From Bacteroidota bacterium (GTDB lineage: Bacteria; Bacteroidota; Bacteroidia; UBA8524), in contig DQHT01000091.1 of NCBI GenBank assembly GCA_003531115.1, forward strand, positions 3,745 to 25,396: a stretch of DNA of 21,652 bases, given 5' to 3'. Shown piece by piece: positions 1 through 6,557 of this stretch. The notes beneath the pieces are model-generated. The model was not told where the DNA came from and ran no database searches. It saw only the letters and a program-made list of their open reading frames with translations. The position numbers and the translations under genes were made by a program. Positions within the stretch are counted from its first letter, which is position 1. Every line of letters begins with the position of its first letter.

Positions 1-7
1 CCCCCTG

Positions 8-23
8 CCCCCTCCGAAGGGGG
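8..23. repeat. Short C/G hairpin, REP-like
   Basis: A six-base stem (CCCCCT paired with AGGGGG) closes a four-base CCGA loop, and a further C-run precedes it at 1-6. No T-run follows on either strand, so it does not look like an intrinsic terminator. Hairpins of this type are, from memory, common between genes in Chitinophagales genomes. Only one copy is in the window, so the repeat status is inferred. Confidence 0.35.
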
Positions 24-102
24 ATAAGCGTTCGTGACCACAAAAATCTTCCTAAACCCTGCAAATTTTGGCTTCGAATTAGCTTACCGGAAGCGTACAC
101 AT

Positions 103-131
103 CCGGAACCCGAAACCCCTAACCCCAAACC
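103..131. repeat. C/A-rich low-complexity degenerate repeat
   Basis: A run of degenerate units of the form ACCCN(A) (GGAACCC, GAAACCCC, TAACCCC, AAACC). It ends in a perfect 10-base palindrome AACCATGGTT at 128-137. There is no coding signal. Bases 1-193 hold only this repeat, the hairpin at 8-23 and the heptamer repeat at 172-195; no gene or RNA was recognised there. Confidence 0.4.
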
Positions 132-171
132 ATGGTTGGCCCCCGCTCACCACGTCAGAAACCCACTGAAC

Positions 172-195
172 ACCGAAAACTGAAAACTGAAAACT
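172..195. repeat. Heptamer repeat (CTGAAAA)n touching a stop codon
   Basis: About three units of CTGAAAA, the first being the variant CCGAAAA. On the minus strand it reads as TTTTCAG units that begin inside the TAG stop codon of the S9 peptidase gene. A shorter, diverged copy sits at the same position relative to the stop codon of the glycosyltransferase gene (5225-5241). Confidence 0.6.
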
Positions 196-2233
196 ATTTT
201 TCACCCAACCACTGCTCCAGCCACTCAAAATAAACCGTCTGCCACAACAAAGCATTTTGCGGTTTATTGACCCAATGGCCCTCGTCGGGGAAATAGAGGA
301 ATTTACTAGGGATGCCCAACTGTTGAGCGGCGTTAAAGGCTTGCAAGCCCTCGCTTAATGGTACGCGGTAGTCTTTTTCGTTATGGATGACCAGAATGGG
401 GGTATTCCAATTGGCTACATAGTTATGGGGGGAGTGTTTTTTGTAGTTTTCTTTGTTTTCTTCCTTCCAATATGGACCATTATCATAGTTCGCAAAGAAC
501 ATTTCCTCGGTGCTTCCATACCAGGATTCCATATTAAACATACCACAATGGGAGATAAAGGTTTTGAAGCGGTTATTGTGATTTCCGGCCAGCCAGTAAA
601 CTGAATATCCGCCAAAGCTCGCACCGACTGCTCCCCTCCTGTCTTTGTCGACAAAAGGTTCTTTGGAAACCTCATCGATCGCACTCAAAAGATCCTGCAT
701 GGCTTGTCCGCCGTAATCGTGGCCGATCTGGTCATTCCATTCCTGTCCGAAACCCTGGAGGCCCCTTCTATTGGGTGCCACCACAATATAACCCTGCGAT
801 GCCATCAGCTGGAAGTTCCATCTATAACTAAAAAACTGGGAAACCGGACTCTGGGGTCCGCCCTGGCAATACAATAAGGTGGGGTATTTTTTCTTCGGGT
901 CGAAATCGGGCGGGTAGATCACCCAGGTGAGCATGTCTTTGCCATCCGTGGTTTTGATCATCCTTTTTTCCACCTTGCCCATTTTCAGGGTGGCAAGCAG
1001 GGCATCGTTGGTAGTTTCAAGCGGGGTTTCTTTTCCATCCATAGCCACTTTATACAAGGCTACCGGATGACTCATGCTCATTTTTGAAGCGATAAGAAAG
1101 GGTGTTTTAGAACGTGGAACTACGGTGATGGAAGTAAAATTATGAACGCCCTGGGTTAATTGTCGGATGGATTTATCCTTAAATGAATAAATAAAGATCT
1201 GTTCGGTCGCATCGATGGTTGCGAGCATATAAATTTCAGTGGCATCGGGCGACCAGGCAAAGGCATCCACCGAATGGATAAAGTTCTCTGTGATATCCTC
1301 CCATTTTTCCTTTTTCATATCCATCACCAAAACCCTGTTTTTATCCGCTTCATAACCGGCTCTTTCCATACTCAGCCAGGCCAGCTTGCTTCCGTCTTTA
1401 TTGAAAGCAGGTGCTTTGTCGTAGCCTTTGTTGGCTTCGCTGAGGTTTCTGGTTTTTTTGCTTGTCAGGTCGTATTCATAGATATCGGTATTCGTCGACA
1501 GCGCGAACTGGGTGCCGTATAATTTTTTGCAGGTGTAATACACTTTGCTCCCATCCGGACTAAAACACACTTCATCGGCACCACCAAAAGGCATGGTGGG
1601 AGCATGGAATTTTTCGCCTTCGAGCAGGTCGATCATGGAGCCGGCGGCATCATCCTTTCCATATTCCATCACAAAAAGATGATTATAGCTGTAGTCACTC
1701 CATGCATTCCAATGGCGGTACATCAATCCATCGATCACCCGGGCTTCTGTTTTGGGAAATTGGGGATACACTTCCTTCGCTTCCTTTTCCATCTTCACCC
1801 TGCGGCCAACGAGAAGCTTCATTCCCATCGGGTCATAGCGAAAAAGATGGATGCCCCCTTCGATATCGGTAACGTTGCTGAAACCCTTTTCGATCATGTC
1901 GTATTCCCACATCTGGTCGGAGCCCGATTTACCGGAGATAAACCCAAGTTTTTTACCGTCAGCGCGAAAACACAATTCAGAAGGGTTGTATTCTTCCGGG
2001 ATCAGTATTTGTTTCTCCCCCGTTTTCAGGGTGATAATTTCTGCGCGGGTTTTGCCCTTGTTGGCTTCCACATCATAGGAAGTTACCAGATAAACAAGGT
2101 ATTCGCCATTCGGAGAGACCTGTTGGCCGCCAATACGTTGAAAACGGAAAAGGTCGGCAGGCTCCATGGGTTTTTGCGCCGCGGCGGTCAGGGTCACTAA
2201 CATAAGTATCGTGAAAGCATAAAGGGTTTTCAT
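194..2233 (-). CDS. Secreted S9 family serine peptidase (DPP/acylaminoacyl peptidase-like)
   Basis: Predicted exported peptidase that cleaves short peptides, probably in the periplasm. The 679-residue product begins with a signal peptide (about residues 1-19, ending AAA-Q). A long beta-rich N-terminal part (about 25-400), with segments such as CFSPDGSKVYY and AFNKDGSKLAW, fits the WD40/TolB-like propeller of S9 enzymes. The alpha/beta-hydrolase domain follows (about 410-679). The catalytic triad is visible: Ser539 in GASFGGYS, Asp621 in NEKDYRV and His653 in DEGHW. Length and layout match the S9B/S9C families, and all key residues are intact. It is divergent from the metalloprotease gene. Start choice: the ATG gives a clean signal peptide and lies 5 bases after a TATTTTTG element. 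The exact substrate class (dipeptidyl, acylaminoacyl or oligopeptide) cannot be settled by reading. Confidence 0.93.
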   Translation of the reverse strand: MKTLYAFTILMLVTLTAAAQKPMEPADLFRFQRIGGQQVSPNGEYLVYLVTSYDVEANKGKTRAEIITLKTGEKQILIPEEYNPSELCFRADGKKLGFISGKSGSDQMWEYDMIEKGFSNVTDIEGGIHLFRYDPMGMKLLVGRRVKMEKEAKEVYPQFPKTEARVIDGLMYRHWNAWSDYSYNHLFVMEYGKDDAAGSMIDLLEGEKFHAPTMPFGGADEVCFSPDGSKVYYTCKKLYGTQFALSTNTDIYEYDLTSKKTRNLSEANKGYDKAPAFNKDGSKLAWLSMERAGYEADKNRVLVMDMKKEKWEDITENFIHSVDAFAWSPDATEIYMLATIDATEQIFIYSFKDKSIRQLTQGVHNFTSITVVPRSKTPFLIASKMSMSHPVALYKVAMDGKETPLETTNDALLATLKMGKVEKRMIKTTDGKDMLTWVIYPPDFDPKKKYPTLLYCQGGPQSPVSQFFSYRWNFQLMASQGYIVVAPNRRGLQGFGQEWNDQIGHDYGGQAMQDLLSAIDEVSKEPFVDKDRRGAVGASFGGYSVYWLAGNHNNRFKTFISHCGMFNMESWYGSTEEMFFANYDNGPYWKEENKENYKKHSPHNYVANWNTPILVIHNEKDYRVPLSEGLQAFNAAQQLGIPSKFLYFPDEGHWVNKPQNALLWQTVYFEWLEQWLGEK

Positions 2234-2238
2234 ACGGC

Positions 2239-2246
2239 CAAAAATA
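2239..2246 (-). promoter_or_regulatory. Bacteroidota -7 element for the S9 peptidase
   Basis: On the minus strand this reads TATTTTTG, an exact match to the known Bacteroidota -7 consensus TAnnTTTG, 5 bases before the ATG. A TTG lies 24 bases further upstream, a wide spacing for the -33 element. The predicted transcript start would fall at or next to the ATG, implying a leaderless or nearly leaderless mRNA. The same element and spacing precede the glycosyltransferase gene at 5984. Confidence 0.5.
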
Positions 2247-2368
2247 AGAAAGCATTCGGGCTAATCCCGACAATTTGGAAATTTTTGTCAGGCATAAATC
2301 GCCCTTTATAGATTCTCTGCTTCGGAATGGCTAATTTCCGCCCTTATTTGTATTCAAATTCTACTCCA
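2247..2368. promoter_or_regulatory. Divergent intergenic region with two small dyads
   Basis: This gap separates the divergent peptidase and metalloprotease genes, so it must carry the plus-strand promoter. Two inverted repeats are visible: TCGGG(2256-2260)/CCCGA(2266-2270) and GACAA(2269-2273)/TTGTC(2285-2289), which share two bases. They could be operators or RNA hairpins. A degenerate TTATTTG at 2344-2350, 18 bases before the metalloprotease start, is the best plus-strand -7 candidate but is weak. The functional role is inference. Confidence 0.3.
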
Positions 2369-4954
2369 ATGAAAAGAACCTTATGGGTGTTAAGTGCCCT
2401 GATGCTGATTAGCGTCGCCTGCCGTCAGCCGAAACAGAGCACCAAAAAAGCGCCGGAAGCCCCTGCCAAAAAAGGTATGCCCAGCATCGCCTCCAAAGTT
2501 AAAGCCTGTAAAAAGATACCGGGACTGTTTACCATCTATCAGGATACCACGGATGGATCAGCCTATCTGCAGGTAAGCAAAGCCCAATTGGAAAAGGAAT
2601 ATATCTACTTCGCCTATACTGAAAATGGTGTGATCCAGGCCGGACATCACCGGGGCAGTTACCGCGATAACCAGGTATTCCGGATCAGAAAAAGTTATAA
2701 GGATATTCAGTTTGTCAAAGAAAACACCTCTTTCTATTTCGATTCAGCCTCAGCTTTGTACAAAGCTCGCGGAGCAAATATTTCTCCTTCCATCCTCGCA
2801 CAGGAAGAGATCGTGGCATCGGACAAAGACTCCTTGTTCCTGATCAGTGCCGATAAAATTTTCTTAAACGAAACCCTGAGTCGGGTGAAACCGCCTTCCC
2901 TGCCTATTCCCGGTGCGGGATTCCGCTTTGCCCTGGGGAGCATTAACCCCAAAAAGACCCGCTATACCGCTATCCGGAGTTATGAACAGAACACCGATAT
3001 TATTGTAGAATATGTTTATGATAACCCGGCTGCCTTTATTCAGGGCGGACAGGAAGTTACCGACCCGCGTTCGGTGAGCATTGTTTACCAGCATAGTTTT
3101 ATGGAAGTTCCGGCCGATAATGGTTTTACACCACGCCGGGATGATCCGCGGGTAGGCTATTTTAACGAACAGGTTAATGACATGACCTCATATTCTGCCA
3201 CCCCATACCGGGACGTGATCCATCGCTGGAATCTGGTTAAAAAGGATCCCAATGCCGCCATGTCGGAGCCGGTGAAACCCATTACCTGGTGGATAGAAAA
3301 TACCACGCCAGTTGAATACCGTGAAACCATTAAACAGGCCGCCCTTACATGGAACCAGGCTTTTGAAAAGGCCGGATTTATTAACGCCATTGCCGTTGAA
3401 ATTCAACCCGATGATGCCGATTGGGAGGCGGGAGATATCCGATACAATGTACTTCGCTGGACCTCTTCCCCAAATCCTCCTTTTGGCGGGTATGGACCCA
3501 GTTTTGTGAATCCGAAAACCGGGGAAATTCTGGGTGCGGATATCATGCTTGAATTTGTATTCCTGACTAACCGTATGCGCCAGTTTGATGTATTTACAAC
3601 AGCGGGTATGGGTTTGGGTATGGAAGAAAATGAAGAAAGCGAAGTGCCTCAAATTCATAACGGACATGCCTGTGTGGCAGGCGAGCTGCTTCAACACAAT
3701 TCCCTTGTTGGTATGGCACAGCTCACCACGGTAGATGCCGATGAAAAGGAAAAAGAAAAATTCATCCATTCGGCCATCCATTATCTGATCCTGCATGAAA
3801 TGGGACATACCCTCGGTTTGATGCACAACATGAAAGCATCGAACCTGTGGATGCCCGATGATATCCATAACCCGGCTAAAACACAGGCGAAAGGACTGAT
3901 CGGTTCGGTGATGGATTATCCTGCGGTGAACATCAATCCGAATCACGCTTTACAGGGAGATTATTATACCACCAAACCAGGTCCTTATGACCTTTGGGCC
4001 ATTGAATATGCGTATTCACCCGGTTTGAGCGACCCAGAGCAGGAAGAAGCCCGTTTGTCAAAAATTCTGTCACGCAGTACCGAACCCGACCTGACCTTTG
4101 GAAATGATGCCGATGATATGCGTTCTCCTGGTAAGGGAACAGATCCGCGTGTCATGATCTTCGATATTTCAGGTGATGCGGTACAATATTCATACGACAG
4201 GGTCAACATGCTCAATGCGGTTATTCCGAAACTCAAAGACAAATACAGTACAGAAGGCGAAGGCTATCAGGAACTGTTGGTTTCTTATTTCGCTGTGACT
4301 GGAGAAATCGGTAACGCTACCTCTGTAATGAGCCGTTATATTGGAGGCGTCTATGTTGAACGTAGTGTGGTAGGGCAAGCTAACGCCAAAACCCCTTATA
4401 CCCCTGTTCCTGTTGCCTACCAGAAGAAAGCGATGAAGTACCTGAGCGAACAACTTTTTGCTCCTGATGCTTTTAAGGCTTCTGAAGGACTTTACACTTA
4501 TTTGCAAAGACAACGCAGGGGCTTTAATTTCTTTTCGAGTACTGAGGACCCTAAAATATACGAACGCGCCCTGGCCATGCAAAAAAGTGTTCTTATCCAT
4601 ATTTTGCACCCGAATACCCTTGACCGGGTATCCAATTCAGGCTTGTATGGAAACACCTATAGTCCGGTACAGATCATGAGCGACCTGGAAACAGCTATTT
4701 TCAGTGCCGATTGGAATGGAAACGTAAACACCTTCCGGGTCAATCTTCAGAAACAGTATGTGGATTATCTGATCCAGATCGCCGGCTTAAGCTCAAAAAG
4801 TAACCACAATACAGAAAGCCAGGCTGCCGCTTATGCCACATTGATCTCGATACAAAAAAATCTGAAACTGAATGGTTTAAAAGGCGATATCGCTACCCGT
4901 GCTCACCGTGCATTTTTAAACTACACCATCGCGCAGGCTCTCGAGGGGAAATAG
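2369..4954 (+). CDS. Lipoprotein zinc metalloprotease, metzincin-like (DUF5117/DUF4953 type)
   Basis: Predicted zinc endopeptidase anchored to the envelope. The 861-residue product has HEMGHTLGLMH (His476, Glu477, His480, His486), the extended metzincin zinc motif HExxHxxGxxH. A downstream SVMDYP segment is a plausible Met-turn. The long N-terminal part (after about residue 35) and the C-terminal helical part match the arrangement of large Bacteroidota proteins annotated DUF5117 / DUF5118 / DUF4953 with a reprolysin-like core. Start choice: an in-frame ATG at 2327 adds 14 residues, but the ATG at 2369 gives a lysine-led hydrophobic signal ending SVAC, a lipobox-like site with Cys18, so the later start is preferred. 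It is monocistronic, with a weak plus-strand terminator-like hairpin 190 bases downstream. The family is clear; the substrate is unknown. Confidence 0.9.
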   Translation: MKRTLWVLSALMLISVACRQPKQSTKKAPEAPAKKGMPSIASKVKACKKIPGLFTIYQDTTDGSAYLQVSKAQLEKEYIYFAYTENGVIQAGHHRGSYRDNQVFRIRKSYKDIQFVKENTSFYFDSASALYKARGANISPSILAQEEIVASDKDSLFLISADKIFLNETLSRVKPPSLPIPGAGFRFALGSINPKKTRYTAIRSYEQNTDIIVEYVYDNPAAFIQGGQEVTDPRSVSIVYQHSFMEVPADNGFTPRRDDPRVGYFNEQVNDMTSYSATPYRDVIHRWNLVKKDPNAAMSEPVKPITWWIENTTPVEYRETIKQAALTWNQAFEKAGFINAIAVEIQPDDADWEAGDIRYNVLRWTSSPNPPFGGYGPSFVNPKTGEILGADIMLEFVFLTNRMRQFDVFTTAGMGLGMEENEESEVPQIHNGHACVAGELLQHNSLVGMAQLTTVDADEKEKEKFIHSAIHYLILHEMGHTLGLMHNMKASNLWMPDDIHNPAKTQAKGLIGSVMDYPAVNINPNHALQGDYYTTKPGPYDLWAIEYAYSPGLSDPEQEEARLSKILSRSTEPDLTFGNDADDMRSPGKGTDPRVMIFDISGDAVQYSYDRVNMLNAVIPKLKDKYSTEGEGYQELLVSYFAVTGEIGNATSVMSRYIGGVYVERSVVGQANAKTPYTPVPVAYQKKAMKYLSEQLFAPDAFKASEGLYTYLQRQRRGFNFFSSTEDPKIYERALAMQKSVLIHILHPNTLDRVSNSGLYGNTYSPVQIMSDLETAIFSADWNGNVNTFRVNLQKQYVDYLIQIAGLSSKSNHNTESQAAAYATLISIQKNLKLNGLKGDIATRAHRAFLNYTIAQALEGK

Positions 4955-4955
4955 C

Positions 4956-4990
4956 AAAAAAATACCCGCCCCAGGGAAAACGGAGCGGGT
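4956..4990 (-). terminator. Intrinsic terminator, minus strand
   Basis: On the minus strand ACCCGCTCC pairs with GGGGCGGGT (9 pairs including one U-G wobble) around a 9-base loop. One A and then seven T follow. On the plus strand the wobble becomes a C-A mismatch and no T-run follows, so the transcribed strand is minus. It ends one base after the convergent metalloprotease stop codon. It terminates either the candidate RNA at 4956-5120 or read-through from the glycosyltransferase gene. Confidence 0.8.
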
Positions 4991-5120
4991 AATGAACCTA
5001 TGAACCAAAAATTACTAATCCCTGCATAATAGTAAACAATCACTATGCCAAGATGGGGTTGTTGTAAATAAAATTAATGTAGTAACACTAAAACAATCTA
5101 ACTCCTTAATTTTCAGCGAG
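4956..5120 (-). ncRNA. Candidate structured small RNA
   Basis: No ORF of note occupies this stretch, but the minus strand carries a nested fold. GUUACUA (5086-5080) pairs with UAGUAAU (5017-5011). Inside that, CCC (about 5058-5056) pairs with GGG (5022-5020). Inside that, GCAU-AGU (5048-5042) pairs with ACU (5033-5031) and AUGC (5027-5024), leaving a three-base bulge. After the fold come two direct copies of GGTTCAT separated by one base (5006-4992), then the strong terminator. A -35/-10-like pair lies upstream at 5157-5127. The 5' end is estimated. No known RNA family was recognised. It could instead be the structured 3' UTR of the glycosyltransferase transcript. Confidence 0.45.
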
Positions 5121-5126
5121 AATAAT

Positions 5127-5157
5127 TTTATAATCAGTCTAAATAAGGCAAAAACAA
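5127..5157 (-). promoter_or_regulatory. Possible promoter for the candidate small RNA
   Basis: On the minus strand TTGTTT (5157-5152) and TATAAA (5132-5127) are separated by 19 bases, resembling a general sigma-70 promoter, although the Bacteroidota TAnnTTTG form is absent. The region is AT-rich, so chance matches are likely. Confidence 0.3.
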
Positions 5158-5167
5158 TGCCTTTTTT
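5145..5167 (+). terminator. Weak intrinsic terminator-like hairpin, plus strand
   Basis: AAGGCA pairs with TGCCTT around a 7-base A-rich loop. The T-run starts within the stem and continues for four more T. It lies about 190 bases downstream of the metalloprotease stop. Only three of six pairs are G-C, so it is a moderate candidate. Confidence 0.4.
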
Positions 5168-5224
5168 GGGTGGGGTGTCGTTTACTATTTTGAGAAAAAA
5201 GTGTGTCAGAATTACAAAGTTATT

Positions 5225-5241
5225 ACCGAAAACTGAAAGCT
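5225..5241. repeat. Short copy of the CTGAAAA-type repeat at a stop codon
   Basis: ACCGAAAACTGAAAGCT carries the same CCGAAAA-CTGAAA core as the repeat at 172-195. Like that copy, it runs into the stop codon of a minus-strand gene, here the glycosyltransferase. Confidence 0.5.
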
Positions 5242-5986
5242 ACTTCACCTTTAGATACCGATAGCGTGCTATCCCCCACTTATGCAGGCGGTATTGGATG
5301 GAGGTAAGCAAAACCCCCAATCCATATTTTACGCTACGGCTAAAATTGATGGAAGAAGCTTCGTCGAAATATTTGGTGGGGCATGTCACTTCGGCAATTT
5401 CATAACCTGCCATAAAGACCTGGGCTGTCATTTGGTTGTCGAATACAAAATCGTCGCTATTCGCTTCGATATCGATCTTTTTAAAAACTTCGGTACTAAA
5501 AGCCCGGTAGCCGGTATGGTATTCGGAAAGTTTTTGGTTGATGACGATATTTTGAAATAAAGTGAGGCAGCGGTTAAAAATATATTTATAGATGGGCATC
5601 CCCCCTTTTAAAGCACCTTTTCCCAGAATGCGTGAAGCATAAACTACCGGAAAAACCCCATTGGCTATAATGCCTGCCATAGAGGCGATCAGCATTGGTG
5701 TGTATTGATAATCAGGGTGTAACATGACCACAATATCCGCCTCCAGCTCGAGTGCTTTGGCATAACAGGATTTTTGATTGCCGCCGTAACCCCGGTTTTT
5801 TTCGTGGCGTACGATATGGCGGATGCCGAGTTCTTTTCCCTTTTCCACTGTGGTATCCCGGCTGGCATCATCCACCAGTACCACTTCGTCTACTATGTCC
5901 ATGGGAATTTCCCGATACGTTTTTTCCAGCGTTTGGGCCGCATTATACGCGGGTAGCACCACCACCAGTTTTTTGCCGTTGATCAT
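5240..5986 (-). CDS. Family 2 glycosyltransferase (polyprenyl-phosphate sugar synthase-like)
   Basis: Predicted cytoplasmic, membrane-associated transferase moving a sugar from a nucleotide donor to a lipid carrier or glycan. The 248-residue product is a single GT-A domain. It begins LVVVLPAYNAAQTL, has VDDASRD (Asp39, Asp40) for nucleotide binding, PDYQY (Asp92) in the position of the DxD-like motif, and YHTGYRAF (156-163) in the acceptor region. This layout resembles the DPM1/DPG-synthase branch of GT2. No transmembrane segment is seen. Start choice: the frame is open 22 codons further upstream and overlaps msrB, but that extension has no GT2 homology pattern. The internal ATG immediately precedes the domain and lies 5 bases after a TATTTTTG element, so 5986 is chosen. 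The gap to msrB is 23 bases. Donor and acceptor are unknown. Confidence 0.88.
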   Translation of the reverse strand: MINGKKLVVVLPAYNAAQTLEKTYREIPMDIVDEVVLVDDASRDTTVEKGKELGIRHIVRHEKNRGYGGNQKSCYAKALELEADIVVMLHPDYQYTPMLIASMAGIIANGVFPVVYASRILGKGALKGGMPIYKYIFNRCLTLFQNIVINQKLSEYHTGYRAFSTEVFKKIDIEANSDDFVFDNQMTAQVFMAGYEIAEVTCPTKYFDEASSINFSRSVKYGLGVLLTSIQYRLHKWGIARYRYLKVK

Positions 5987-5991
5987 CGCGG

Positions 5992-5999
5992 CAAAAATA
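5992..5999 (-). promoter_or_regulatory. Bacteroidota -7 element for the GT2 gene
   Basis: Minus-strand TATTTTTG matches TAnnTTTG exactly and sits 5 bases before the ATG, the same layout as at 2239-2246. It lies just after the msrB stop codon, so the glycosyltransferase may have its own near-leaderless transcript as well as read-through from msrB. No convincing -33 TTG was found at the expected distance. Confidence 0.4.
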
Positions 6000-6009
6000 G
6001 ACAAAAAGC

Positions 6010-6528
6010 TTAGTCTTTCTTCCTGAATCCCAGTGAAACCGAATTGATGCAATAGCGTAAGCCTGTTGGGTCAGGACCGTCGTTGAACACATGACCCAGG
6101 TGCCCGCCACAATTGGCGCAGACCACTTCGGTGCGCAGTATGCCATGGCTCTTGTCGAGGACCTCACGCACCTTCGACTTATCTATACTCTCGTAAAATG
6201 AAGGCCAGCCACAGTGGGCATCGAACTTGGTGGTTGAGGTAAATAATTCTGCACCGCATGCCTTGCATACATAGGTTCCTGAATCCCAATGCTGGTCGTA
6301 TTCACCGGTATGGGGGCGTTCGGTGCCTTTTTCGCGCAATACGCGGTATTCTTCAGGGGAGAGTATTTCTTTCCACGCGGAATCGGTTTTTGGGAGGGAG
6401 TCTTTCGGTATCATTGAGGAAGAAGGGGTTATAGGTTCTGGGCTACGGGTTGTGGGGTCCACTGTTTGGGGACCCTGGCAGGAACTCAGCAAAAATAAAC
6501 AGATTAAGAATAGTGACATTGTTCGCAT
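6010..6528 (-). CDS. msrB: Peptide-methionine (R)-S-oxide reductase, lipoprotein
   Basis: Reduces methionine-R-sulfoxide in proteins using a thiol. The 172-residue product has a lipoprotein signal (lipobox LSSC, Cys17), so it should repair oxidised envelope proteins rather than cytosolic ones. A short Pro/Ser/Thr-rich linker follows, and the SelR/MsrB domain spans about 52-170. Visible residues are two zinc CxxC pairs (Cys88/Cys91 in CKAC and Cys137/Cys140 in CANC), the HCGWPSF motif with Cys106 as likely resolving cysteine, and catalytic Cys160 in RYCINSVSL. All expected residues are present and the domain length is normal. The MsrA domain often fused to it is absent. A good GGAG ribosome site supports the start. 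It is divergent from the GT-C-like gene. Confidence 0.96.
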   Translation of the reverse strand: MRTMSLFLICLFLLSSCQGPQTVDPTTRSPEPITPSSSMIPKDSLPKTDSAWKEILSPEEYRVLREKGTERPHTGEYDQHWDSGTYVCKACGAELFTSTTKFDAHCGWPSFYESIDKSKVREVLDKSHGILRTEVVCANCGGHLGHVFNDGPDPTGLRYCINSVSLGFRKKD

Positions 6529-6536
6529 ATTCGCTT

Positions 6537-6543
6537 CTCCTTT
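6537..6543 (-). promoter_or_regulatory. Ribosome binding site of msrB
   Basis: The minus strand reads AAAGGAG, with 8 bases before the ATG. It is the clearest Shine-Dalgarno sequence noticed in this window, where most genes show none, and it fixes the first Met as start. It occupies part of the 29-base gap between msrB and the divergent GT-C-like gene. Confidence 0.6.
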
Positions 6544-6557
6544 CTTTTATTTGAAAA

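Noticed and set aside
1..193. CRISPR array or insertion-sequence end in the repeat-rich left edge
   Set aside because: The repeats are short, low-complexity and without regular spacers, and there are no paired terminal inverted repeats or transposase.
1604..2200. 198-codon plus-strand open frame opposite the S9 peptidase gene
   Set aside because: It lies wholly antisense to a gene with a complete catalytic triad and signal peptide, and its His/Phe/Cys-rich translation looks like a shadow frame.
3188..3946. 252-codon minus-strand open frame opposite the metalloprotease gene
   Set aside because: Antisense to the zinc-site region of a well-supported gene; the translation is rich in His, Cys and Phe with no recognisable domain.
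4964..4990. This hairpin as the plus-strand terminator of the metalloprotease gene
   Set aside because: On the plus strand the stem has a C-A mismatch and no T-run follows; the minus strand has a full stem and seven T.
5987..6052. Longer N-terminus for the glycosyltransferase (start at 6052)
   Set aside because: It would overlap msrB by 43 bases, adds residues with no GT2 pattern, and ignores the ATG that follows a TATTTTTG element at 5 bases.
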